From contig CAWICQ010000012.1 of NCBI GenBank assembly GCA_963834755.1, positions 62,001 to 126,000 of the forward strand: a stretch of 64,000 bases of DNA, in the 5' to 3' direction. The stretch is from Dokdonella_A sp963834755 (lineage in GTDB: Bacteria > Pseudomonadota > Gammaproteobacteria > Xanthomonadales > Rhodanobacteraceae). Shown here in pieces: positions 34,562 through 43,419 of the stretch. Made by a program: the position numbers and the translations under genes. The stretch's first letter is position 1, and each line of letters opens with the position of its first letter. The notes beneath the pieces are model-generated. The model was not told where the DNA came from. It ran no database searches and saw only the letters and a program-made list of their open reading frames with translations.

Positions 34562-36736
34562 TTATTTGATCGGCATGCCCGCTTTCGCACCGGCATCGGC
34601 GGCCAGCAGAAACAGCTCTGCGCCGCCGTTGCCGGCGGAGAGAATCATGCCCTCCGACACGCCGAACCGCATCTTTCGCGGCGCAAGGTTGGCAATGAAC
34701 ACAACATCGCGTCCAATGAGTCGGGTAGGTTCACCATACGCAGCGCGAATGCCCGAGAAGATCTGACGCTTGCCAAGCTCGCCTCCATCGATCTCGAACC
34801 TGAGCAATTTGTCGGAGCCGTCGACGAATTCGCAGGCCAGGACTTTCCCAATGCGAAGGTCGAGTTTCGCGAAATCGTCGATCGAAATCGTGGTCATCGG
34901 CGCCTGATCCGTCGCATTTTTCGCGTCCGTGCTTTGAGAAGACGACACACCTGGGGATTGCGCCGTAGTCGCCGCCGCGGTCTGCGCGCCACTGGCACCG
35001 GCCGACGGGACCGTCTCGGTTGGTTTTAAAGATTCCTTCGAAGCTTCGATCATTGCCACGATATTCTTCGGATCGATGCGATCGATACGCGTCGCGAATG
35101 GACGGATGGCGTGGCCGAGCAGCAGCGCATTGGCAGCGCGAAAGTCGCTCACTGCGATGCCAAGGAAATTGTCGGCCACCAGACGCGCCATCGCGGGCAC
35201 GATCGGCGCAAGATAGGTCGAAAGCAATCGAAAGTAATTGATCGCCAACGTGCAGACGACGTGCAGCTCGGCACGCCGGGCATCAACCTTTGCAAGCAGC
35301 CAGGGTGCCTTCTCCGCCACGTAGCCATTCGCTTCGTCGGCCACCGTGACGATCAGACGCGTGACGGCGGCGTAGTCCCGCGCCTCATAAAGCGCTTCGC
35401 ATGCCTTAAGTGTGTCGACGGCAGCAGCATACCGTTCGCGCTCGGCATCCGGCAGCGAATCGGCAAGTTTTCCATCGAAGAACTTGAGCACGAAACCCGC
35501 GGTGCGGCTCGCGATGTTGACCCACTTGCCGACCAGATGCGAATTGACGCGCTCCTCGAACGCCTTCAAATCCAGATCGATATCCGCGAGGGTCGGACCG
35601 AGCAACGTCGCCAGGTAATAGCGCAGATAATCCGGATCGAGATGGTCGAGATACGTGCGCGCATTGATGAAGGTGCCGCGCGATTTCGACATCTTCGCGC
35701 CATCGACTGTCATGAAGCCGTGCACATAGACCGCGGTGGGTGTGCGCAGTCCCGCGCCGCGCAGCATCGCGGGCCAGAACAGCGTGTGGAAATAAATGAT
35801 GTCCTTGCCGATGAAGTGCACCATTTCGGTGCCGGCTTTCGCGGCGGGATCGCGCTCGACGTAGTCCTCGAAACGGATCGGCGCTTGCGGATGCTTCGCG
35901 TTGTGCGCAGCGCAATAGTCGCGGAACGATGAGAGATATCCGATCGGCGCATCGACCCAGACATAGAAAAACTTGCCGGGCTGACCGGGAATCTCGAAGC
36001 CGAAATATGGCGCGTCGCGCGATACGTCCCAGCTGCGCAAGCCGTCGGCGAACCATTCCTGGAGTTTGTTGACGACTTCGCTCTGCAATCCGCCTTCGCG
36101 TTCGCGCTCTTTCAGCCAGGTCTGCAGCATCGCTTCGAAGTCAGCGAGCTTGACGAAGAAATGCGTCGATTCCTTTTCGATCGGCTTCGCGCCGGAAACG
36201 ACCGAATAGGGCTCGATCAGGTCCGTCGGGTTGTACGTCTTGCCACACACCTCGCACGAATCGCCGTACTGGTCCTTGCTGTGGCAGTTCGGACATTCGC
36301 CCTTGATGAAGCGATCCGGCAGAAACATCTCCTTGACCGGGTCGAAAAGCTGCTTGACCGGCCGCGACTCGGTGTGCCCCGCGGCGACCAGCGCATTCCA
36401 GATGCGATACGTGAGATCGCGGTTCGACGGGCTGTCCGTGGTCGAGTAATAGTCATGCTCGACGCCGAAATCGCGCAGGTCGCGCTTGTGCTGCTCGAGC
36501 ACGCCCGCGATCAGCGCTTGCGGCGTGATGCCTTCTTTCTCCGCGCGCAGCATGATCGATGTGCCGTGCGCATCGTCCGCACAGACGTAGTGCACCTCAT
36601 TCCCGGCCATCCGCATCGCCCGCACCCAGATATCGGTCTGGATATTCTCGAGCATGTGCCCGAGATGGATCGGGCCATTGGCGTAGGGCAGGGCGTTGCT
36701 GACGAGGATGCGTTTCTTGTTGAACGGCGAATTCAT
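34562..36736 (-). CDS. metG: Methionyl-tRNA synthetase
   Basis: Class I aminoacyl-tRNA synthetase, 724 aa, charging tRNA-Met. The HIGH-type motif is PIHLGHM near residue 20, the zinc knuckle is CPNCHS plus CEVCGK near 145-165, and AKMSKSRG holds the KMSKS loop. A C-terminal EMAP-type tRNA-binding and dimerisation domain (IDDFAKLDLRIGKVLACEFV) is joined by a low-complexity Ala/Ser/Thr linker. Length and order match the long bacterial form. It is convergent with the secreted paralogue and upstream-adjacent to DUF2147. Confidence 0.98.
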   Translation of the reverse strand: MNSPFNKKRILVSNALPYANGPIHLGHMLENIQTDIWVRAMRMAGNEVHYVCADDAHGTSIMLRAEKEGITPQALIAGVLEQHKRDLRDFGVEHDYYSTTDSPSNRDLTYRIWNALVAAGHTESRPVKQLFDPVKEMFLPDRFIKGECPNCHSKDQYGDSCEVCGKTYNPTDLIEPYSVVSGAKPIEKESTHFFVKLADFEAMLQTWLKEREREGGLQSEVVNKLQEWFADGLRSWDVSRDAPYFGFEIPGQPGKFFYVWVDAPIGYLSSFRDYCAAHNAKHPQAPIRFEDYVERDPAAKAGTEMVHFIGKDIIYFHTLFWPAMLRGAGLRTPTAVYVHGFMTVDGAKMSKSRGTFINARTYLDHLDPDYLRYYLATLLGPTLADIDLDLKAFEERVNSHLVGKWVNIASRTAGFVLKFFDGKLADSLPDAERERYAAAVDTLKACEALYEARDYAAVTRLIVTVADEANGYVAEKAPWLLAKVDARRAELHVVCTLAINYFRLLSTYLAPIVPAMARLVADNFLGIAVSDFRAANALLLGHAIRPFATRIDRIDPKNIVAMIEASKESLKPTETVPSAGASGAQTAAATTAQSPGVSSSQSTDAKNATDQAPMTTISIDDFAKLDLRIGKVLACEFVDGSDKLLRFEIDGGELGKRQIFSGIRAAYGEPTRLIGRDVVFIANLAPRKMRFGVSEGMILSAGNGGAELFLLAADAGAKAGMPIK

Positions 36737-36877
36737 CCGTGGCGGCTTCCGCGATGCTGCTGCAAGGCGGAATTATTGCACGCGACGTCAGCGCCTCCGC
36801 GAAAGGCGAGGGAAATGCCGGATTTCGTCTGGCTCGGCGAGTGTCCGCCTGTCGCGGATGGGACTGCCGCGATACGC

Positions 36878-37327
36878 CTACTCGGCCTGCCGCTCCCACG
36901 TCTGGCTGCGCCCGAGGAACGAGAAGCCGATGAACCCACGCACTTCGAGCTTCTGCCCGTTGTCGGTCAGATGCATCTTGCAGCCATAGATCTTGCCGTT
37001 CTTCGGATCGAGGATCTGGCCGCCGCTCCACTCGTCGCCGTTCTTCTTCATGCCCCAGACGATGGTCATGCCGGTGATGGGCTGATCCTTGCGTTCACCT
37101 TCGCATTCCTTGCAGACCGGATTCGGGCCCTGATCGGACTGCAGCACTTCCTTGACCTTGCCGGTCAACTGGCCGTCTTGCACCATGATCTCGACCAGCG
37201 ACTTCGGCTTGCCGGTCTTGTCGTCGATGGTCTTCCAGACGCCGACCGGCGTCGCGTCGGCGGCGAACGCACGCATGCACAGCAGCGATGCGGCGGCGAA
37301 AGCGATCACTTGGCAGCGCAGCGACAT
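36878..37327 (-). CDS. DUF2147 exported protein
   Basis: 149-aa protein with a signal peptide (CQVIAFAAASLLCMRAFA-AD) and a DUF2147 domain. Typical features are GVWKTIDDKTGKPKSLVEI near the start of the mature part, CKECEGERKDQPITGMTIVW in the middle and GGQILDPKNGKIYGCKMHL near the end. The family forms a small periplasmic lipocalin-like barrel whose role is unknown. It is divergent from apbC and upstream of metG, with about 140 bp between it and metG. Confidence 0.9.
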   Translation of the reverse strand: MSLRCQVIAFAAASLLCMRAFAADATPVGVWKTIDDKTGKPKSLVEIMVQDGQLTGKVKEVLQSDQGPNPVCKECEGERKDQPITGMTIVWGMKKNGDEWSGGQILDPKNGKIYGCKMHLTDNGQKLEVRGFIGFSFLGRSQTWERQAE

Positions 37328-37438
37328 GGCGTTCTCCTCGAAATGACGACCGCAACTTGCCGTTGCCGACAGCGCGCGTCAAGGCGCGCTGCAGCGCGGA
37401 CTGGCATAATACGCGCTCTCTCCGCACGACCTCCGTTG

Positions 37439-38530
37439 ATGAGCGAAACCCTCGAGGCGCACGCCCGGCGCATCCTGGCCGGCGTCGTCGATCCGCACAC
37501 CGGCACCGATCTTGTCGCCAATGGCGCGCTACGCGGCGTCGGCGTATCCGGCAACGACGTTTCCGTCGATATCCAGCTTGGATATCCCGCGCTGTCGACG
37601 CAAACCGATCTCGCCGAAACGATCAAGCGCGCGCTCGAAGCCGACCCCGAGATTGCGCACGCGGCCGTCAGCGTGTCCTCGCGCGTGCACGCCCACGTGG
37701 TGCAGGAAGGCCTGACGCCGCTGCCGAACGTCAAGAACATCATCGCTATCGCGTCGGGCAAGGGCGGTGTCGGCAAATCCACGGTCGCGGCGAATCTCGC
37801 GCTCGCGCTCAAAGCCGAAGGCGCCAGCGTCGGCGTCCTCGACGCCGACATCTACGGTCCGAGCCAGCCGCGCATGCTCGGTATTTCCGGACGCCCGGAT
37901 TCGAAGGACGGCAAGCGCATCGAGCCGAAAACCAATCACGGCATCCAGGTCATGTCGATCGGCTTCATGATCGAGGAAGACACCGCGATGATCTGGCGCG
38001 GACCGATGGTCACGCAGGCGTTGCAGCAGCTGCTTGGCGAAACGAACTGGTCCGACCTCGATTACCTCATCATCGACTTGCCGCCCGGCACCGGCGACAT
38101 TCAGCTGACGCTCTGCCAGCGCGTGCCGGTGTCCGGCGCGATCATCGTGACGACGCCGCAGGACATCGCGCTGCTCGACGCGAAGAAGGCGCTCAAGATG
38201 TTCCAGAAAGTGGATGTGCCGATCCTCGGCATCATCGAGAACATGGCAACGCACATCTGCTCGCAATGCGGCCATGAAGAGCACATCTTCGGCCAAGGCG
38301 GCGGCGCGCGCATGGCCGAGCAATACGACGTACCGTTGCTGGGCGCGCTGCCCCTCGACATCCGCATCCGCGAACAGGCCGACGGCGGCACGCCGAGCGT
38401 CGTCGCGATGCCCGATTCCGATATCGCCAGGCGCTACCGCGAGATCGCGCGCAACGCCGCGGCGCGTCTTGCGCTGCGCGCGCGGAATAAGGCGATCCAG
38501 TTTCCGAAGATCGTCGTGCAGAACACCTAG
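37439..38530 (+). CDS. apbC: Iron-sulfur cluster carrier protein ApbC/Mrp
   Basis: 363-aa P-loop ATPase of the MinD/Mrp group that delivers [4Fe-4S] clusters to target proteins in the cytoplasm. It has an N-terminal MIP18-like domain (LAGVVDPHTGTDLV), deviant Walker A ASGKGGVGKSTVAANL, DADIYGPSQPRML, LIIDLPPGTGD, and the cluster-binding ICSQCG pair. The start at 37439 (MSETLEAHAR) matches the family; the frame upstream is open but not conserved. metG and apbC lie back to back in many gammaproteobacteria; here DUF2147 intervenes. Confidence 0.95.
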   Translation: MSETLEAHARRILAGVVDPHTGTDLVANGALRGVGVSGNDVSVDIQLGYPALSTQTDLAETIKRALEADPEIAHAAVSVSSRVHAHVVQEGLTPLPNVKNIIAIASGKGGVGKSTVAANLALALKAEGASVGVLDADIYGPSQPRMLGISGRPDSKDGKRIEPKTNHGIQVMSIGFMIEEDTAMIWRGPMVTQALQQLLGETNWSDLDYLIIDLPPGTGDIQLTLCQRVPVSGAIIVTTPQDIALLDAKKALKMFQKVDVPILGIIENMATHICSQCGHEEHIFGQGGGARMAEQYDVPLLGALPLDIRIREQADGGTPSVVAMPDSDIARRYREIARNAAARLALRARNKAIQFPKIVVQNT

Positions 38531-38564
38531 GCGACTCCAACCGCTCTCACCACGTGAATCGTGC

Positions 38565-38685
38565 ACTTCCCCTCTCCCGCTTGCGGGAGAGGATAGGCTG
38601 AGGGAAGTCGGAGCACAGTTTCCTGCGAGGTTGAACCTGCTTGCCCTCACCCAGCCCTCTCCTGCAAGCGGAAGAGGGGAAGTGC
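38565..38685. repeat. Pair of REP-like palindromes (BIME-like)
   Basis: Two inverted units between the co-directional apbC and dcd genes: ctctcccgcttgcgggagag (38573-38592) followed by gctgaggg, and ccctcacccag preceding cctctcctgcaagcggaagagg (to about 38678). It has the same family and the same head-to-head arrangement as the 2947-3061 pair. Confidence 0.75.
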
Positions 38686-38760
38686 GCGCTGCGATCTCCG
38701 CGCAGTCCGATTCACGCGCAGTCCGACTAGAATAGACCCCTTCCGCCCGCAGACACGCGC

Positions 38761-39327
38761 ATGACCATCAAGTCCGACCGCTGGATTCGCCGAATGGCGG
38801 AACAGCAAAAAATGATCGAACCGTTCGAAGCAGGCCAGGTCAAGCAGAACGGCGGCCAGCGGCTGATCTCGTACGGCACGTCGAGTTACGGCTACGACGT
38901 GCGCTGTGCCGACGAGTTCAAGGTGTTCACCAACATCAATTCGACGATCGTCGATCCGAAGAATTTCGACGAGCGCAGTTTCGTCGATATCAAATCCGAC
39001 GTCTGCATCATTCCGCCGAACTCGTTCGCGCTCGCGCGCACGGTCGAATATTTCCGCATTCCGCGCAAAGTGCTGACGATCTGCCTCGGTAAAAGCACCT
39101 ATGCGCGTTGCGGAATCATCGTCAACGTCACGCCGCTCGAGCCGGAATGGGAAGGCCACGTCACGCTCGAGTTCTCCAACACGACGCCGCTGCCGGCGAA
39201 GATCTACGCCAACGAGGGCGTCGCCCAGATGCTGTTTCTGGAATCCGACGAGGAATGCGAAACGAGCTACAAAGACCGCGGCGGCAAATACATGGGCCAG
39301 CGCGGCGTCACGCTGCCGCACGCCTGA
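38761..39327 (+). CDS. dcd: dCTP deaminase
   Basis: 188-aa homotrimeric dCTP deaminase that makes dUTP for thymidylate synthesis. Family motifs are RLISYGTSSYGYDVRCADEF, KSTYARCGI and TPLEPEWEGHVTLEFSN, where the Glu in the last segment is the catalytic acid, followed by IYANEGVAQMLF. Length is standard. A TAGAAT -10-like hexamer lies at 38728-38733. It is the first of three co-directional genes, though the next two are probably unrelated in function. Confidence 0.97.
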   Translation: MTIKSDRWIRRMAEQQKMIEPFEAGQVKQNGGQRLISYGTSSYGYDVRCADEFKVFTNINSTIVDPKNFDERSFVDIKSDVCIIPPNSFALARTVEYFRIPRKVLTICLGKSTYARCGIIVNVTPLEPEWEGHVTLEFSNTTPLPAKIYANEGVAQMLFLESDEECETSYKDRGGKYMGQRGVTLPHA

Positions 39328-39413
39328 ACCCGCGGCAACCCGTCGGCATGCCGGCAGCGGACGGCGGTGGTAACCTTGCGGTCCTTTTTTCGAGTTTCCG
39401 GGAGTGTTCGGAT

Positions 39414-39857
39414 ATGCGGAATCTTTTCAGCAAGCCGATCCCGTGGCTGGCGGCGCTGGTCTGTGCGGCCGCGTTCGCGCTTTCCGCCTGCGGCGGCCGC
39501 GGCGTCAGCAAGGATCTGCTGACCCAGGCCGCGAACATCCCGCCAAGTTTCGACGTCACGCTGATCGCCGACAAGGACAACCAGTTCGACTACGACGGCG
39601 CACCGCTGACCGAAGAGGACCTGCGCAGCGCGCTGCGCTATCGCAAGGATCAGAACCTTCCGGTCGCGACGGTCATCGTCAAGCGCGGCGAGAAGGAGCG
39701 CATAAAGAACGAGCACATCATCGCGCTCGCGCGCGTCGCCTATCAGCTCAAGATTCGCGCCTTCATGCAGGCGAAGGACGGCACCATCTCCGAGCTCCGC
39801 GCGCAGGTGAAAGAGCCGGACGAAAATGCGCCGAAGCCCGAAGCGGGCAAGAAGTAG
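39414..39857 (+). CDS. Small lipoprotein, ExbD/TolR-like periplasmic fold possible
   Basis: 147-aa protein with a lipoprotein signal (LVCAAAFALSAC; lipidated Cys in ALSAC|GG). The mature part (FDVTLIADKDNQFDYDGAPL, LPVATVIVKRGE, HIIALARVAYQLKIRAFMQA) follows the beta-alpha-beta rhythm of the periplasmic domain of ExbD/TolR, although it has no membrane helix of that family. That likeness is my own reading of the pattern and is weak. It precedes another small exported protein by 22 bp, so both are likely co-expressed. Confidence 0.75.
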   Translation: MRNLFSKPIPWLAALVCAAAFALSACGGRGVSKDLLTQAANIPPSFDVTLIADKDNQFDYDGAPLTEEDLRSALRYRKDQNLPVATVIVKRGEKERIKNEHIIALARVAYQLKIRAFMQAKDGTISELRAQVKEPDENAPKPEAGKK

Positions 39858-39879
39858 TTCACCAACGGAGCTCAACATC

Positions 39880-40209
39880 ATGATCAAGATCGTGCGGATT
39901 GCGATTCTCGCCCTCGGTCTCGTGACAGCGGCCGCGGCCTTCGCGCGCGGCGACGTTCGCGACAATCGGGCGTGGGTCAAGCCCGAAAAGGGCGAAAAGT
40001 TCTCGATCAACGGCTACACGATGGGTAAGGTCGAGCTGTACGGCTACCTCGGCGAGCTGCGCGACGACGAGCACATCACCGGCGTCGTTCTGCGACACGG
40101 TGCCGACGATGCGCAGAAGCAGGCCATCAGCTCGAGCGCCAAGACGCTGCAGATCGAAGCGTTCGAAGAGGACGGCGGCGACTTGAAGCCGCTGGTCGCC
40201 GGCGGCTGA
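39880..40209 (+). CDS. Small exported protein of unknown function
   Basis: 109-aa protein with an ATG at 39880 (preceded by CGGAG) and a signal peptide (IAILALGLVTAAAAFA-RG). The mature part is about 87 residues of mixed character (KFSINGYTMGKVELYGYLGE, HITGVVLRHGADDAQKQAIS). No family is recognised. It follows the lipoprotein gene closely and is convergent with pcp. Confidence 0.75.
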   Translation: MIKIVRIAILALGLVTAAAAFARGDVRDNRAWVKPEKGEKFSINGYTMGKVELYGYLGELRDDEHITGVVLRHGADDAQKQAISSSAKTLQIEAFEEDGGDLKPLVAGG

Positions 40210-40336
40210 GAGCTCCAGGCCGAGTCGCGTTGCTGGCCCGACTCGCGGATTGCGCGGTATCGATCTTGCCCTGCGATCGCGCCAACGGAGCACAGTGCCG
40301 GGGCGTTGCGAGAGGACTCGCAAAACGGCCGAGAAA

Positions 40337-40993
40337 TCAATGCATGTCGCCACCCGCGACGCGCAAATCCCGTCGCGTCGCGATCGCGCACTCGAGCGCC
40401 GCGCGAACGCCGTCGACCATCGTTGCAAGCGCCATGCTCGGCTGCCCGTGATGACGCGCCGCCTGTTCCGGCAGCCACGGCACGTGAACGAATCCCGCGC
40501 GCACGCCCGGATACTGCGTCGCGACAAGATGCGCTAGCGCGAAAAACACCTGGTTGCAGACGTAGAGTCCCGCGCTTTGCGATAGCGTGGCCGGAATGCC
40601 GAGCGCGCGCAGCCGTGCCAGCATCGCTTTCACCGGCAGCGTCGAGAAATACGCATCCGGCGCGCCTGCGATCACCGGCTCGTCGACCGGTTGCCGGCCG
40701 GCGCCATCGGGAATGCGCGCGTCGATCAGATTGGCCGCGACGCGCTCGATCGAAAGCGCGCTGCACCCGCCGGCCTGGCCGATCGCCAACGCCAGCATCG
40801 GCCGATGCGTTTCCAGCAGCGCTTCGAGCATCGGCAGCGTCGAGGAAAAAACCACCGGCAGGACGGCCGTTGTCACGCGATGGCCGTTGACGATCTCGCC
40901 ATCCAGCACGCGCACGAGCTCGCGCGAAGGATTGATGCGCTCGCCGCCGAACGGCTCGAATCCGGTGAGAAGTACCGTGGGTTCTGCGCTCAT
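40337..40993 (-). CDS. pcp: Pyrrolidone-carboxylate peptidase
   Basis: 218-aa cysteine peptidase (family C15) that removes N-terminal pyroglutamate from peptides. The N-terminus VLLTGFEPFGGERINPS is diagnostic. The catalytic triad is Glu83 (SIERVAAN), Cys146 (SAGLYVCNQVF) and His170 (FVHVPWLP). The ATG overlaps the DUF979 stop as ATGA. In the last position of a pyroglutamate operon it would release 5-oxoproline that PxpABC then hydrolyses to glutamate. Confidence 0.96.
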   Translation of the reverse strand: MSAEPTVLLTGFEPFGGERINPSRELVRVLDGEIVNGHRVTTAVLPVVFSSTLPMLEALLETHRPMLALAIGQAGGCSALSIERVAANLIDARIPDGAGRQPVDEPVIAGAPDAYFSTLPVKAMLARLRALGIPATLSQSAGLYVCNQVFFALAHLVATQYPGVRAGFVHVPWLPEQAARHHGQPSMALATMVDGVRAALECAIATRRDLRVAGGDMH

Positions 40994-41961
40994 CGAAACA
41001 CCAGCGTCCACATCAGCACGAGATTCATTGCCAGCAGCACGACCGCCGTCGGCCATTGCGCGCGGATCACGCCGTACTGATCCGGAAGCTCGAGCAGCAC
41101 GGCCGGCACGATGTTGAAGTTCGCCGCCATCGGCGTCAGCAACGTTCCGCAATAGCCGGTCAACATGCCGATCGCGCCGAGCGCGGCGGGATTCGCGTGA
41201 TGACGCAACACGAGCAGCGGCAGGCCGACACCCGCCATCATGACCGGAAACGCAGCGAATGCGTTGCCCATGATCACGGTCAGCGCGACCATCCCGAGTG
41301 CGAACGCGAAAAGGCACGCGGCGCGATTGTCGGCGGAAATCACCGCGCCGACGATCGCGGCGATCGAATCGCCGACGCCGGTCGCCGCGAACACGCTGCC
41401 GAGCGTCGCCAGCACCATCGGCAGCAACGCCGCCCAACCGAGCGCATCGAGCAGGCGTCGGCCTTCGCCGAGCGCCTGTGAAAACGGCGCGCGCGTCATG
41501 CGCAATCCGATCAGGAGCGCGATCACGCACGCAACGCCGAGCGAGATGAGCGTCGTCTGCGCGGGATCGATCAACGGCGACGCGTTCCAGCGCAGGTACG
41601 GCGCGGCGAGCACCAGAGCAACCGTCACGAACGGAATCGCGAGCGCGGGCACGAACAACCGGTTGCCGAAACGCTGCGCGGATTCGCGACGTTGCGCCTG
41701 CGCCTCGGGCGAATCCTCGTGCGTGCGCAACTTGCCGCGCGCCGCGAGAATGCCAAGCGCGACAAGACCGACGCCCGTCGCCTGTGCCGGCCAGCGCGTG
41801 CCGCTTTGCGCAGCGCCGAGGATCGCATCGCCGAACAGGAACGGCGTTGCCAGCACGGCCCAGAACGCCGACGCGCTCCAGCGCCGCACGCGCGCGTCCA
41901 TCGCCGCCGCGACCAGCAGGAATCCGCCGATCAGCCAATAGATGTGTTCAACCCGCAGCAT
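40990..41961 (-). CDS. DUF979 membrane protein, likely pyroglutamate permease component
   Basis: 323-aa polytopic protein with about nine hydrophobic segments. DUF979 features include the N-terminal HIYWLIGGFLL and the C-terminal GIGMLTGYCGTLLTPMAANF-like block (here IGMLTGYCGTLLTPMAANFN). DUF979 and DUF969 commonly occur together beside pcp and are thought to form a transporter for pyroglutamate or related compounds; that role is inferred from genome context, not shown here. The start overlaps the DUF969 gene by 14 bp. Confidence 0.9.
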   Translation of the reverse strand: MLRVEHIYWLIGGFLLVAAAMDARVRRWSASAFWAVLATPFLFGDAILGAAQSGTRWPAQATGVGLVALGILAARGKLRTHEDSPEAQAQRRESAQRFGNRLFVPALAIPFVTVALVLAAPYLRWNASPLIDPAQTTLISLGVACVIALLIGLRMTRAPFSQALGEGRRLLDALGWAALLPMVLATLGSVFAATGVGDSIAAIVGAVISADNRAACLFAFALGMVALTVIMGNAFAAFPVMMAGVGLPLLVLRHHANPAALGAIGMLTGYCGTLLTPMAANFNIVPAVLLELPDQYGVIRAQWPTAVVLLAMNLVLMWTLVFR

Positions 41962-42652
41962 CACCGACTTCCGACGCTGTTTCGGCGCGCCTGCCACGCG
42001 CGAGGCTGCGCTGCACCCAAAGAATGCGCGCCGCGTGAATGAAGAACGCCGCGATTGCGGTCGGCAGCGCCCACAACGCGATCGCAAACGGCTCGAGATG
42101 GATGCCCTGACTATCGTAGAAACGCTGGATCAGCAGCACCGCGCCGAACGCAAGGAACACGTCTTCGCCGAAGAAACGGCCGATATTGTCGGTCGCGGCC
42201 GCAAGCGCGCGCACGCGAGCACGTGCTGCGTCATCGAGCGGCGCATGGCGCGCCGCGGCCGATTCGCTCATCGGCGCAATCAGCGGACGCACGGTCTGCG
42301 CATGCCCCGCGATGTCGATCAAACCGAACATCGAAAAGAGCTGGCGCAGCGCGAGATACGAAACGAGCAGGCGCGCCAGCGACAACCGTCGGAAGCCGGC
42401 GATCCATGCCTGCGCACGCTCGCGCAGACCATGACGTTCGAGGAGACCAATCACCGGCAGGGTCAACGTGAACAGCAGCAGCACGCGATTGCTCGCGAAC
42501 GACGTGCCGAGCAGCGCGAGCAGATCGCCGACGCCCATGCCGGATGCGACGCCGCTGACGACACCGGCAATCACCACGACGAGCACCGGGTTGCGACGCA
42601 ATGCGAAACCCGCGACGACCACCGCGACGCCGAGCAGCGGCCACGCGTTCAA
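41948..42652 (-). CDS. DUF969 membrane protein, partner of DUF979
   Basis: 234-aa polytopic membrane protein of the DUF969 family (NAWPLLGVAVVVAGFALRRN, LLLFTLTLPVIGLLERHGLRE, RQLFSMFGLIDIAGHAQTVRPLIAPM, TDNIGRFFGEDVFLAFGAVL). The best start is an unusual TTG at 42652 that overlaps the pxpA stop as TTGA, in keeping with the 4-bp overlaps elsewhere in this operon. It probably forms a permease with DUF979. Confidence 0.9.
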   Translation of the reverse strand: MNAWPLLGVAVVVAGFALRRNPVLVVVIAGVVSGVASGMGVGDLLALLGTSFASNRVLLLFTLTLPVIGLLERHGLRERAQAWIAGFRRLSLARLLVSYLALRQLFSMFGLIDIAGHAQTVRPLIAPMSESAAARHAPLDDAARARVRALAAATDNIGRFFGEDVFLAFGAVLLIQRFYDSQGIHLEPFAIALWALPTAIAAFFIHAARILWVQRSLARGRRAETASEVGDAAG

Positions 42653-43419
42653 GCGTGGCGTCCCGATGCGATGGGTACGATCACGACGCCGGCGGCTTCG
42701 AGATCGTGCCGCAATCGGCGCGCGAACAGTGCCGCGTCCGGTCGATCGCCGTGAACGCAGATCGTGTCCGCGCGGATACGCACTTTTCCATTCGGACCAT
42801 CGGCTTCGCCGCGTGTCGCGATCGCGATGGCCTGCGCGACGGCGCCGTCGACGTCGTCGATGACGGCGCCCGTTTTTCCGCGCGCCATCAGCGAGGCGTC
42901 GGCTTCGTAGCGCCGATCGGCGAAAGCCTCGTGCGCGACCGCAAGCCCGGCCGCTTCGCCCGCACGCGGCAATTCGCTGCCAGCGAGGCCGACGAGGATC
43001 AGGCCCGCATCGAAATCGCGCACGGCCGCAGCGATCGCGTCGGCGAGCGCGCGGTCCCTCGCCGCCATGTTGTAGAGCGCGCCATGAGGTTTCACGTGCG
43101 AGAGCTTGGCACCCGCCGCGCGCGCCATCGCGGCGAGCGCGCCGATCTGATACAGCGTCAAAGCGTACGCGTCGTCGACCGAAACACGCATTTCGCGGCG
43201 ACCGAAACCGGCGAGATCGGGTAACGACGGATGTGCTCCGACCGCGACGCCGCGTGCGACCGCCGCCGCCACCGTGCGCCGCATCGTCGCCGGATCGCCG
43301 GCATGGAATCCGCACGCGATGTTCGCCGACGAAACGTATTGCAGCACATCGGCGTCCTGGCCCATGGTCCAGGCACCGAATGACTCGCCCATGTCGCAGT
43401 TGAGATCGATCGTCTTCAT
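42649..43419 (-). CDS. pxpA: 5-oxoprolinase subunit PxpA
   Basis: 256-aa LamB/YcsF family subunit of the ATP-dependent 5-oxoprolinase PxpABC, which opens pyroglutamate to glutamate. Signature segments: DLNCDMGESFGAWTMG, ANIACGFHAGDPATM, VGAHPSLPDLAGFGRR, HVKPHGALYN and ADTICVHGD. Length is standard. It overlaps pxpC upstream by ATGA and the DUF969 gene downstream by TTGA. Confidence 0.97.
   Translation of the reverse strand: MKTIDLNCDMGESFGAWTMGQDADVLQYVSSANIACGFHAGDPATMRRTVAAAVARGVAVGAHPSLPDLAGFGRREMRVSVDDAYALTLYQIGALAAMARAAGAKLSHVKPHGALYNMAARDRALADAIAAAVRDFDAGLILVGLAGSELPRAGEAAGLAVAHEAFADRRYEADASLMARGKTGAVIDDVDGAVAQAIAIATRGEADGPNGKVRIRADTICVHGDRPDAALFARRLRHDLEAAGVVIVPIASGRHA

Noticed and set aside
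36161..37438. Long N-terminal extension of apbC through metG and DUF2147
   Set aside because: It is antisense to two good genes; the ApbC family begins at the ATG at 37439.
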